Positions 7,535 to 15,174 of a stretch of 64,000 bases of DNA are shown one piece after another. The DNA lies in assembly GCA_025144025.1 (NCBI GenBank), contig JALXWS010000003.1, positions 1 through 64,000 on the forward strand, given 5' to 3'. Under the pieces are notes generated by a model that saw nothing but the letters and a program-made list of their open reading frames with translations, searched no databases and was not told where the DNA came from. Origin of the DNA: Corynebacterium sp. p3-SID1241 (GTDB taxonomy: Bacteria > Actinomycetota > Actinomycetes > Mycobacteriales > Mycobacteriaceae). Made by a program: the position numbers and the translations under genes. Every line of letters begins with the position of its first letter. Position 1 is the stretch's first letter.

Positions 7535-8728
7535 TTATACCCTGGCCTTGGACGAGAGGAAGTCCCAGACCACCCGTGGAGTATCTGGCTGCCAGAACCA
7601 GGTGTGGTCCTGTGGAACCTTGACCAGCTGTACATCCTTCTGGCAGCCGTTGAAGCTCAGGCGTTCGGAACCGCCAGCCTCCGGAATGGCTTGGAAGGTC
7701 ATATCGCATCGATTGCGCTTCAGGTAGCCGCCAAGCACGGTGCGCACTGGCAAGTAACCAGCCTCGTGCCGGTCACCGCCTGCATAGGTCATCATCTTGT
7801 CATTAACACCATGCATGATGAGGGTATTCATCGGCGCATCGGCACAGTTGACCTCGACCGGGTTATAAAATGCACCCGAGACCATGGCTACAGCCGCGAA
7901 GGTATCTTGGGCGTGGCAGCCCAGCACAGAGGTAAACCCGCCGCCGTTGGACATGCCCATGGCGTACACGCGGTTGCGGTCAACATGGTAATCCTTGTCT
8001 ACCGCGTCGAGAATGCGCTTGATGAAGCGGATGTCCTCACCATCGCGGGCCTTGGCATAGGGCGCTGCCTCCCAAGCGCGCTCAAAACCCTCCGGGTAGA
8101 CGATGATTGCCTCATTATTAGCGTCAGTAGTCTGCATGCGCGCATAGCCGGAGTAATTTTCTGGGGAATCTCCCCAGCCGCCAAAGCCGAAAAGTACCGG
8201 CGCAGCCTTGTCGGGCGAATAATGATTTGGAATGCGCAGCAAGTATCGACGAGTCTTGCCTTCATGCTCCATCTCTAGCGACTGCATGGAGCCAGGCTTA
8301 AACGGAGGATTCGGGCTAATAGTGGTATCCCCCATTTCCGGCTGCGGAGCTGGTTCTGGAAGCGATGATCCGTTTGGAGCTGGCTCCGGCGCATTAATCT
8401 TGCCACTATTTTCCGCAGGAGCTGGAGTGGATTCCTTTGCACCTTCTGGGACTAGGTGGGATCCATCCGGCTGCGGGGTAACAGGTTGTGCGTCTGCGGG
8501 GGCAGGCGCGGGAGCCGGAGCGGGTGCGGGAGCTGGAACCGGCTGAGATACAGGTTGCGGTGCCGGAGCTGGTGCAGGCACTGGCTCTTCTTGCGCATGG
8601 GCAGGATAAGCGCACAGCAGCGCAGCACTAGCTAGTGCTGCGGAGAGGATTAGGTATAGGGAACGGCGCAGGAACTTAGTAATATTAGCCACAACATTAA
8701 AATTAACCACATTGTTCACTTGAGACAC
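7535..8728 (-). CDS. Secreted alpha/beta-hydrolase, PHB depolymerase/LpqC-like esterase
   Basis: A 397-residue secreted hydrolase. The signal peptide covers roughly residues 1-45 (cleavage near AHA-QEE). A low-complexity Pro/Ala (PAPA) linker spans about 48-90, and the catalytic domain follows. Its nucleophile elbow is GMSNGGG, the oxyanion region GFGGWGDSPENY, and candidate acid and base residues lie in MHGVNDKM and the C-terminal QDHTWFW. The pattern (YLLRIPNHY near the domain start) fits family 1 carbohydrate esterase / polyhydroxybutyrate depolymerase proteins. The natural substrate (ester, feruloyl-like or lipid) cannot be decided. It is monocistronic, reading toward the shared terminator. 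The start could lie a few codons downstream, as the first 14 residues precede the basic n-region. Confidence 0.8.
   Translation of the reverse strand: MSQVNNVVNFNVVANITKFLRRSLYLILSAALASAALLCAYPAHAQEEPVPAPAPAPQPVSQPVPAPAPAPAPAPAPADAQPVTPQPDGSHLVPEGAKESTPAPAENSGKINAPEPAPNGSSLPEPAPQPEMGDTTISPNPPFKPGSMQSLEMEHEGKTRRYLLRIPNHYSPDKAAPVLFGFGGWGDSPENYSGYARMQTTDANNEAIIVYPEGFERAWEAAPYAKARDGEDIRFIKRILDAVDKDYHVDRNRVYAMGMSNGGGFTSVLGCHAQDTFAAVAMVSGAFYNPVEVNCADAPMNTLIMHGVNDKMMTYAGGDRHEAGYLPVRTVLGGYLKRNRCDMTFQAIPEAGGSERLSFNGCQKDVQLVKVPQDHTWFWQPDTPRVVWDFLSSKARV
8500..8587 (-). repeat. Pro-Ala dipeptide-coding low-complexity repeat
   Basis: A run of near-identical 6-base units (ggagcc, ggtgcg, ggagct on the plus strand) encodes the PAPAPA linker of the secreted esterase. 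Such tracts are prone to slippage and to changes in linker length between strains. Confidence 0.8.
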
Positions 8729-8786
8729 TATTTACACGCCCAGTGCACACTGAATTCTGTAAGAAAAGTCCAAGGCATTAAGCTAG

Positions 8787-9896
8787 ATGCTCATGCACGA
8801 AGACAGACCAAGCACCGCCCCCGATTTTTTGCTTTCACGAGCAACGGGGTCTGTCCGTACCCAAGGTGCGCGCCAAACCTTTACTGACGTTGACGCGGCG
8901 ATCTCTGCCCTGCGCAACAAAGACGCAACCATGGTAGTGGGCGCAATCCCCTTCGATTCTGACACACCCGCCGCGCTGACGGTACCGGAAGAGATAATTC
9001 GGGAAGAAGGACCTCTAGAGCCCCACGCTCACTATCGCAATCAGACTCTCAAGTCCCGCGTCGTCGGCTTTGATCCGGAACCAGAAGAGCACCTGCGCCG
9101 CGTGGAAGCAGCCATCGGCACCATCGAGACCTCCAAACTGGAGAAGGTAGTCCTAGCCCGCGCCGTAGACATCGAATTCCCAGAGGTTATCGATCCACGG
9201 CTTGTGGCGGCCCGTCTCATTGATCTCTCCGCTAACCGCGATGGTTTCATTGCTGATCTCTCCCCCGCCGGGCGCCCAGGCGCGATGTTAGTTGGTTCTT
9301 CCCCAGAGGTTCTAATCAAGCGTCAAGGCTCGACTGTGTCCGCATTCCCCTTGGCGGGGTCGTCTCCGCGCCGCGCCACTCCGGCAGAGGACCACATCGC
9401 CGGCCAAGACCTTTTACACTCTGCAAAGGACCTCCACGAACACGCTTTTGTCGTAGAACATCTCCGCCGAGTGCTCAACCCCCTATGTGAGCGACTGAAT
9501 ATTCCCGATACCCCCCAGCTAATTAGCACCAATGAGATGTGGCACTTAGGCACGCCCGTCGCCGGAACGCTCAAGGATAAGCACTTGACAGCCCTAGAGC
9601 TTGCCTTGGCTACTCACCCCACTCCAGCTATCTGCGGCACCCCAGCCGAGGCTGCCCAAGCCCTCATTGAGACCGCAGAGACAGACCGCGGGTTCTACGC
9701 CGGAGCGGTCGGTTGGTGCGATAGCTCGGGAGATGGCGAATACATGGTGGCCATCCGCTGTGCTGAAGTCGCTGGCGATGGCCTTTCCGCGCGAGCCTGG
9801 GCCGGCGGTGGGATTGTGGGCGATTCCAACGCCCAAGCCGAGCTAGAGGAAACCACAGCCAAACTGCAGACAATCCTCCGGGCGCTGAGCCTTTAG
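8787..9896 (+). CDS. Isochorismate synthase (EntC/DhbC/MenF-type chorismate-binding enzyme)
   Basis: A 369-residue protein, the usual length for the siderophore/menaquinone isochorismate synthases that convert chorismate to isochorismate. Family motifs include the internal KLEKVVLARA segment, SPEVLIKRQG, FPLAGSSPR, KDLHEHAFVVEHLR, STNEMWHLGTPVAG, the HPTPAICGTPAEAA signature and the C-terminal AWAGGGIVGDSNAQAELEET. All conserved Glu/His regions look intact. It stands alone, with no menD, entB or entA next to it, so whether it feeds menaquinone or a catecholate compound is undecided. ATG at 8793 is an alternative start two codons in. Confidence 0.87.
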   Translation: MLMHEDRPSTAPDFLLSRATGSVRTQGARQTFTDVDAAISALRNKDATMVVGAIPFDSDTPAALTVPEEIIREEGPLEPHAHYRNQTLKSRVVGFDPEPEEHLRRVEAAIGTIETSKLEKVVLARAVDIEFPEVIDPRLVAARLIDLSANRDGFIADLSPAGRPGAMLVGSSPEVLIKRQGSTVSAFPLAGSSPRRATPAEDHIAGQDLLHSAKDLHEHAFVVEHLRRVLNPLCERLNIPDTPQLISTNEMWHLGTPVAGTLKDKHLTALELALATHPTPAICGTPAEAAQALIETAETDRGFYAGAVGWCDSSGDGEYMVAIRCAEVAGDGLSARAWAGGGIVGDSNAQAELEETTAKLQTILRALSL

Positions 9897-9990
9897 CCCG
9901 CTCGCTTGGCGACGAGAATCGCGTCATTGCGGTGGTGCGCCCCCGCGCCCTCGCTCACGTGGCGCGCTCGCCGAGTTAAGGTAATAACCT

Positions 9991-10467
9991 CTAGCTCCGC
10001 AAATTTTCCGCGAGCCACTCCGGCATGGCTAGCTCTGCAGACTCCACCTCGTGATGGACAAAAAGCAGCGTTCCGCCAGGAGCGACCAAGCGCTCCAACC
10101 TTTGGACCTCGTCCACTGTAGCTCGCACTCCCCCGTAATGGACACTTACTAGGTCAAACGGGGTGTGGCTAAAGCTGCTAAAAGTGGCCACCTGCGCTTC
10201 GACGCCGCGCTCCCGTGTGCGGGTCACGGCTGTCGGGGCGAAGTCTATGCCCAGTACCTGCCAGCCCTGATTCTTCAGCCAGAGCGCATCTGCGCCCTCA
10301 CCACAACCAATGTCGAGAGCGGAGCCGGGCGTAAGTCCTGCTGTGCAATCGACCAAGGTAGCATTCGGGTTCCCCGACCATACCCGATCGCTGCTACGGT
10401 AGCGCTCCTCCATTTCCGCAGAGGTAGGTACATAGGGGCGGTGATCGTGGGATGCAGAGCTATGCAT
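9991..10467 (-). CDS. Class I SAM-dependent methyltransferase
   Basis: A small methyltransferase of about 158 residues from the chosen ATG at 10467. SAM-binding motif I is ALDIGCGEGADALWL, followed by the acidic strand end VLGIDFA and the motif FDLVSVHY; a post-motif strand reads GGTLLFVHHE. The ATG overlaps the stop of the upstream FAH-fold gene by 8 bp, so the two are translationally coupled; the longer in-frame extension would run far into that gene. The substrate is unknown. In corynebacteria a similar gene follows the oxaloacetate decarboxylase-like gene, so the pairing looks conserved (from memory). Confidence 0.78.
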   Translation of the reverse strand: MHSSASHDHRPYVPTSAEMEERYRSSDRVWSGNPNATLVDCTAGLTPGSALDIGCGEGADALWLKNQGWQVLGIDFAPTAVTRTRERGVEAQVATFSSFSHTPFDLVSVHYGGVRATVDEVQRLERLVAPGGTLLFVHHEVESAELAMPEWLAENLRS

Positions 10468-11269
10468 GAGAAATGGAGTTTCGGAGGGTACCGAGGCCTG
10501 GAATCTCAATCTCGATGGTATCCCCCGGCACCATCGGCGCAGTACCGGCTGGGGAACCAGTGGTAATGACATCGCCCGGCAATAAGGTATATGCCGCAGA
10601 AATCTCTTCCAAAATGCCGCCCATCTTTACAATCATCTGATCCGTATTGGAATCCTGCTTTTGTTCGCGGGAGCCCTCGTGCGTCAGGTAGGCGTGAATC
10701 TTCTGATCGTCCAAGTTCAAAGTACTGAGATCCGTCTCGATCCACGGGCCCAGCGGGCAGAAGGTATCGATGCCCTTGGCTCGCGCCCACTGGCCATCCT
10801 TGAACTGCAGGTCACGGGAGGAGACATCGTTACAGATGGTGTAGCCCAGCACGTGGTCCTGCCAATTCTCTGCCTTAATATTCTTAGACGGCTTGGAAAT
10901 GACCACGGCTAGCTCGCCTTCAAATTCCACGTTGGTGGCATAGTCAGGGATCTTGATGGCCGCGTCCGGCCCGACTACTGCGGTGGATGGTTTGATAAAA
11001 ATCGTAGGCGGAAGGCTATCCGCGGACTTCTTAAAGACCTCTGCAACGTGGTCCGCATAATTTCGTCCGAGCGCCACCACCTTGGTAGGCAGCGTTGGAG
11101 CCAACAGGCGAACCTCATTCAGCTTCCACTCTCGGCCGGTCGGCTCTGGCGGAGTGAACGGCGTGCCCGCGATTTCTTTTGCTACCAAGTCTTCCATCGG
11201 GGCGTCCTTTGGCCCGTCAATGATGGCAAAACAGATTCCTTCTGGGTGTGCAATTCGTCCTAAACGCAT
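10460..11269 (-). CDS. Fumarylacetoacetate hydrolase-family protein, oxaloacetate decarboxylase (Odx)-like
   Basis: A 269-residue FAH-fold enzyme. Metal and substrate motifs are visible: KVVALGRNYADHV, the acidic pair in EFEGELAVVI, GYTICNDVSSRDLQ, KGIDTFCPLGPWI and LLPGDVITTGSPAGTAP. The ATG at 11269 follows an AGGA site at about 8 bases; an in-frame TTG at 11287 is less likely. The position next to leuB and serA corresponds to the C. glutamicum FAH-family protein Cg1458, shown to be a soluble oxaloacetate decarboxylase. That assignment is by position and family only, so 5-carboxymethyl-2-hydroxymuconate isomerase-like or acylpyruvase activity remains possible. Confidence 0.82.
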   Translation of the reverse strand: MRLGRIAHPEGICFAIIDGPKDAPMEDLVAKEIAGTPFTPPEPTGREWKLNEVRLLAPTLPTKVVALGRNYADHVAEVFKKSADSLPPTIFIKPSTAVVGPDAAIKIPDYATNVEFEGELAVVISKPSKNIKAENWQDHVLGYTICNDVSSRDLQFKDGQWARAKGIDTFCPLGPWIETDLSTLNLDDQKIHAYLTHEGSREQKQDSNTDQMIVKMGGILEEISAAYTLLPGDVITTGSPAGTAPMVPGDTIEIEIPGLGTLRNSISHA

Positions 11270-11480
11270 AGCGGCTATCCTACTCAATTGCCACCTTTAC
11301 ACGGGTGCAAAGGATGTGATGTTAATTAGTTAATTTAAGTAAATTGTATGAACACTACGGTGATGACTCTGCGGGTCGGTGCACCCTGGGGCGTCGGCAA
11401 GCGCATTGCGCACAATGCAGAAAGTCCACCGCACCCCTCCCTAGGGTAAGCGCACAACATCGCCCCTATAAAACGGAGTT

Positions 11481-12500
11481 CTATCCTGCCAGGATACCGG
11501 CGATTCGGTCACCTACTTCAGAGGTCTTAATCGGCGCACCTCTCCGCTGCGCTACATCCTGAGCCACTGCGTCCTCAATCCGTTGTGCTTTATCTTTGTC
11601 GCCAACGTGACGCAGGAGCATTGCCGCGGACAAGATGGCCGCTGTAGGATCTGCGATTCCTTGGCGTGCAATATCTGGCGCAGAACCATGGACCGGCTCA
11701 AACATGGAGGGATTTGCGCCAGACGCATCGATATTTCCGGAAGCAGCGAGGCCGATGCCACCAGTTACCGCGCCGGCAAGATCTGTAAGAATGTCACCGA
11801 AGAGGTTATCGGTAACAATAACGTCATAGCGTGCCGGATCAGTGACCATATATATCGTGGCCGCGTCAATATGCTGGTAATCCACCTGTACATCTGGAAA
11901 CTCGGTTGATACCTCATCGACCGTGCGCTGCCACAGACCTCCAGCATTAACCAAAACATTGGTCTTGTGCACCAAAGTTAGGCGCTTCCGACGCTGCTTC
12001 GCGCGAGCAAAGGCATCACGCACCACTCGCTCCACGCCAAAACGAGTATTTTGTGAAACCTCACTCGCCACCTCATGCGCGGTACCTTCTCGTAGCGTGC
12101 CGCCATTTCCGCAGTACAGACCTTCGGTCCCTTCGCGCACCACCACAAAATCAATGTCTCCCGGTTCAGCCAACGGCGAAGAAGCGGTGGGATATAGCTT
12201 GGACGGACGCAGGTTCACATGGTGGTCCAACTCAAACCTCATCTTGAGCAAAAGCCCTCGTTCCAATACGCCCGGAGCTACCTTTCCCGGTGCTCCAATT
12301 GCCCCCAATAAAATGGCATCGTGCTCGCGCAGGCTGACTAAATCCGCATCCGTAAGAAGCTCTCCATTGCGCAGGTAGCGTCGCGCGCCGAGGTCATACT
12401 CAGTGGTTTCAATATCGGAACGAACAGCCTGCAGTACTTTGAGGGCTTCAGTCGTCACCTCAGGCCCGATGCCATCTCCACCGATCACAGCAAGTTTCAT
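11481..12500 (-). CDS. leuB: 3-isopropylmalate dehydrogenase
   Basis: LeuB oxidatively decarboxylates 3-isopropylmalate to 2-ketoisocaproate in leucine synthesis, using NAD. The 339 residues fit the actinobacterial form. Motifs: the start [15 protein letters not shown], the substrate arginines in [33 protein letters not shown], the Lys in THKTNVL, the metal-binding [15 protein letters not shown] and the NAD-binding [11 protein letters not shown]. An AAAGGA site precedes the ATG at 12500; the longer in-frame extension lacks any conserved sequence. It is monocistronic, between the serA terminator and the FAH-fold gene. Confidence 0.95.
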   Translation of the reverse strand: MKLAVIGGDGIGPEVTTEALKVLQAVRSDIETTEYDLGARRYLRNGELLTDADLVSLREHDAILLGAIGAPGKVAPGVLERGLLLKMRFELDHHVNLRPSKLYPTASSPLAEPGDIDFVVVREGTEGLYCGNGGTLREGTAHEVASEVSQNTRFGVERVVRDAFARAKQRRKRLTLVHKTNVLVNAGGLWQRTVDEVSTEFPDVQVDYQHIDAATIYMVTDPARYDVIVTDNLFGDILTDLAGAVTGGIGLAASGNIDASGANPSMFEPVHGSAPDIARQGIADPTAAILSAAMLLRHVGDKDKAQRIEDAVAQDVAQRRGAPIKTSEVGDRIAGILAG

Positions 12501-12540
12501 TATGTAGGATTCCTTTCTCACAGAGTGGATATTCACCCAC

Positions 12541-12589
12541 CTTACCAAAAGGAAACCGCGCAGCGCAGGGAATTACCTGCGCTGCGCGG
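12541..12589 (-). terminator. Rho-independent terminator downstream of serA
   Basis: A perfect 14-bp inverted repeat, CCGCGCAGCGCAGG / CCTGCGCTGCGCGG, with a 6-base loop. On the minus strand it is followed by TTTCCTTTT. It separates serA from leuB. Confidence 0.9.
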
Positions 12590-12618
12590 GCATGGCTTCA
12601 CACTTTCTGCAAGAGTGC

Positions 12619-14205
12619 CTATGCGTCCATATCTAACTGTTCACACTCCGCCCCTAATGCCCCATTGATTTCTTCGATGAGCTGTTCCGGCACTTCAGTC
12701 TCCACGCGCAGAATCAATACTGCATCGGACTCCTGCTTGCCATAGGTCAGAGCCGCCGCCACGATATTGATGCCAGCTGCACCCAACTTGGTACCCACGG
12801 TTCCCAATGCTCCGGGAGCATCCGCGTAACGGAAAAAGAGGTTTCGGCCAGTAGCACGCATATCGACGCCACGGCCGTTAATACGGATGAATTTTTCGGT
12901 TCCATCGACACCGATGAGCGCACCGGTCAGCGAAGACGTCTCCCCGTCGGCGCCAATCACCTTGACCTGCAAAGAGGAGCGGTGTCCCTTGGATTCCGCG
13001 TTGGTAGATACTTCCACTTCTACCCCGCGGCTCTGCGCAATCTGCATTGCATTAACAAAGGTCACCGGTTCAGAGGTCACACCGCTAAACAGGCCGCGAA
13101 CGGCAGAAAGCCCCAGGACTTCTACATCTTCCGCCGAAAGCTCACCGCATGCTTCTACTTCTACAGCAACGGGCGCCTTGCCCAACAGGCGACCAGCCGT
13201 AAGACCCAGTTTGCGCGCAAGATCCAACCAGCCAGAAACCTCTTCCCCTACGGTGCCGCCAGAGACGTTTACCGCATCCGGGACAAACTCCCCAGCCAAG
13301 GCTTTGAGCACGGAAGCCGCTACATCGGTTCCCGCACGGTCTTGGGCCTCTACCGTAGATGCGCCTAGATGAGGCGACACGGTAACCTGCGGCAGCTGGA
13401 ACAGTGGGGAGTTGGTACATGGCTCCGTGGCATAAACATCGAAGCCAGCACCGCGATGATGTCCAGACTCAATGGATTCAGCCAAAGCAGCCTCATCTAC
13501 CAGCCCACCACGGGCAGCATTAATCAAGATCTGACCCTTTTTAGCCTTAGCCAGCAAGTCCTTATCAAACATGCCGGCAGTCTCCGGAGTCTTAGGCAAA
13601 TGAATGGTCACGAAATCGGACCGAGACATGAGCTCTTCCAGCTCCACCAGCTCTACCCCAAGCGCCGCCGCGCGCGCCGGATTCGCATAGGGATCATGAG
13701 CAATGATGGTGGTTTCGAAAGACTTTAAACGTTGCGCAAAAAGTTGCCCGATGTGCCCAAAACCGACAATCCCAACTGTCTTGCCGTATACCTCTACACC
13801 TTTGAACGACGAGCGCTTCCACTCTCCCTGCCGCAGAGACTGGTCAGCGGCCGGCACTTGGCGCGCAGTAGCCAATAGCAGCGAAATAGCCTGTTCACAC
13901 GCGGAGTGGATATTCGAGGTGGGCGCATTGACAACCATTACGCCCTTTTCCGTCGCCGCTGGGATATCCACGTTATCCAAGCCCACACCGGCACGGCCTA
14001 CAATCTTCAGGTTCGGGGCTGCTTTTAATACTTCTGCGTCCACAGTAGTGGCAGAACGCACCAGCAATGCCTCCGCATCAGGAACCGCAGCGAGTAGCTC
14101 CTCTCGATTGGGCCCGTCGACCCAACGGACGTCGACAGAATCCCCCAGAGCCGTAACTGTAGATTGAGCTAGTTTATCAGCGATAAGAACTACCGGCTTC
14201 GACAT
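12619..14205 (-). CDS. serA: D-3-phosphoglycerate dehydrogenase
   Basis: The first enzyme of serine synthesis (3-phosphoglycerate to 3-phosphohydroxypyruvate, NAD-linked). At 528 residues it is the long type I form with an intervening domain and a C-terminal ACT domain. Visible are the Rossmann motif VGIVGFGHIGQLFAQ, the catalytic Arg region INAARGGLVDEAAL and the Glu/His pair (ATEPC; SPHLGAST). The intervening ASB domain spans about 315-440, and the ACT domain begins near RYADAPGALGTVG. The ACT domain suggests feedback inhibition by L-serine. AAGGGA lies just upstream of the ATG. A strong terminator follows. Confidence 0.96.
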   Translation of the reverse strand: MSKPVVLIADKLAQSTVTALGDSVDVRWVDGPNREELLAAVPDAEALLVRSATTVDAEVLKAAPNLKIVGRAGVGLDNVDIPAATEKGVMVVNAPTSNIHSACEQAISLLLATARQVPAADQSLRQGEWKRSSFKGVEVYGKTVGIVGFGHIGQLFAQRLKSFETTIIAHDPYANPARAAALGVELVELEELMSRSDFVTIHLPKTPETAGMFDKDLLAKAKKGQILINAARGGLVDEAALAESIESGHHRGAGFDVYATEPCTNSPLFQLPQVTVSPHLGASTVEAQDRAGTDVAASVLKALAGEFVPDAVNVSGGTVGEEVSGWLDLARKLGLTAGRLLGKAPVAVEVEACGELSAEDVEVLGLSAVRGLFSGVTSEPVTFVNAMQIAQSRGVEVEVSTNAESKGHRSSLQVKVIGADGETSSLTGALIGVDGTEKFIRINGRGVDMRATGRNLFFRYADAPGALGTVGTKLGAAGINIVAAALTYGKQESDAVLILRVETEVPEQLIEEINGALGAECEQLDMDA

Positions 14206-14268
14206 ATCTTCCCTTACTTAACTGTAGTGCGGTTCACGCGAGTAGTTCGCGTGTCAAGGAAGTGTAGT

Positions 14269-15174
14269 TCAGCTAGGGGTGCCTTGCTTGATTTTCGCCT
14301 TAAATTCTTTCACTCGACCGAATTCCGGGCCGAGAGCCACCAATGCACCTTCTTCTAACCCGGCAACGGCCGCCATACTGTGCTTATCTTCTAGCGGATC
14401 TGCTGTCGGCATCACCAAGACTTTGCCACCATAAGCTGCAGCCGTAATCACATTAGCGATTGGGCTATTTTTCGTCGCTACGATATTCGGCGCCATCTGT
14501 CCGTCCCTTCGAGACTGAGCCGGAACAGCTCCTTTCTTCTCCTCGTTGCCTTCAGGTTCTCCTTCATACGGCACCCAAGCCGGACGCAGCTCCACTTGAG
14601 GAGTCTTATCCAATCGCGCGATATCTTTAACCATTTGTTCTGGGGAAGCTACCACTTTGGAGCCATACTGAAAGGCTGTGAACTCTCCTAAAGCTTTGTG
14701 CGTTCCTGGGTCCTTAATTACGTCAAATTCCCCAGACGTCTCCGTCCAAGGCACATCGCCGATGACTACCAGGCGCCGAACACCAAGGTCGGTTAAAAGC
14801 TTATGAATCTCCAGACGCTTATCATCTTGGTACTGAACTGCAGGCAAGTGCTGATTTACCGCGAGCGTCGCCGCCCGCAATTTAGATTCATCGTCTGAGG
14901 CAAAGAGAACCAGTGAATCCGAGTCTTTAAAAAACAGACGGCTAGCCTCAATTCCAGTGGCGTCATTTATGATGACAAACTTGCCGTCAAAATTCGGGTC
15001 AATAAGCCGGTTCTGGTTCTCCGCTTTAGCCTTATTGAGGTCAATTTCTGACTCGGCCATATCAGACAATCCTCGTCTGACCAGTTTGGACTCTGTAACC
15101 GAGGTGCCACAGGCCGATAACAATAGCGAAGCAACAATTACTGTGGCAGCAGACCGCACAGATTTAGCGATCAA
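14269..15174 (-). CDS. Putative lipoprotein with cell wall-binding repeat 2-like fold
   Basis: About 301 residues. The TTG at 15174 is preferred because it gives a classic lipoprotein signal peptide (IAKSVRSAATVIVASLLLSAC). An ATG at 15222 would add 16 residues and overlap the upstream gene by 59 bp. The mature region has a segment resembling CW_binding_2 (PF04122) units: SRLFFKDSDSLVLFASDD, then LAVNQHLPAVQY and LLTDLGVRRLVVIGDV. A second half near the C-terminus reads NVITAAAYGGKVLVMPTADPL and LVALGPEFG. The gene overlaps the DUF262 gene and is presumably co-transcribed with it. No catalytic site is evident. The family call is tentative; the lipoprotein call is solid. Confidence 0.68.
   Translation of the reverse strand: MIAKSVRSAATVIVASLLLSACGTSVTESKLVRRGLSDMAESEIDLNKAKAENQNRLIDPNFDGKFVIINDATGIEASRLFFKDSDSLVLFASDDESKLRAATLAVNQHLPAVQYQDDKRLEIHKLLTDLGVRRLVVIGDVPWTETSGEFDVIKDPGTHKALGEFTAFQYGSKVVASPEQMVKDIARLDKTPQVELRPAWVPYEGEPEGNEEKKGAVPAQSRRDGQMAPNIVATKNSPIANVITAAAYGGKVLVMPTADPLEDKHSMAAVAGLEEGALVALGPEFGRVKEFKAKIKQGTPS

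Noticed and set aside
11318..11345. AT-rich AATTA-gt-TAATT symmetric stretch upstream of the FAH-family gene, considered as a DtxR or other operator
   Set aside because: It does not match the 19-bp DtxR consensus, and AT-rich symmetry of this length is weak evidence.
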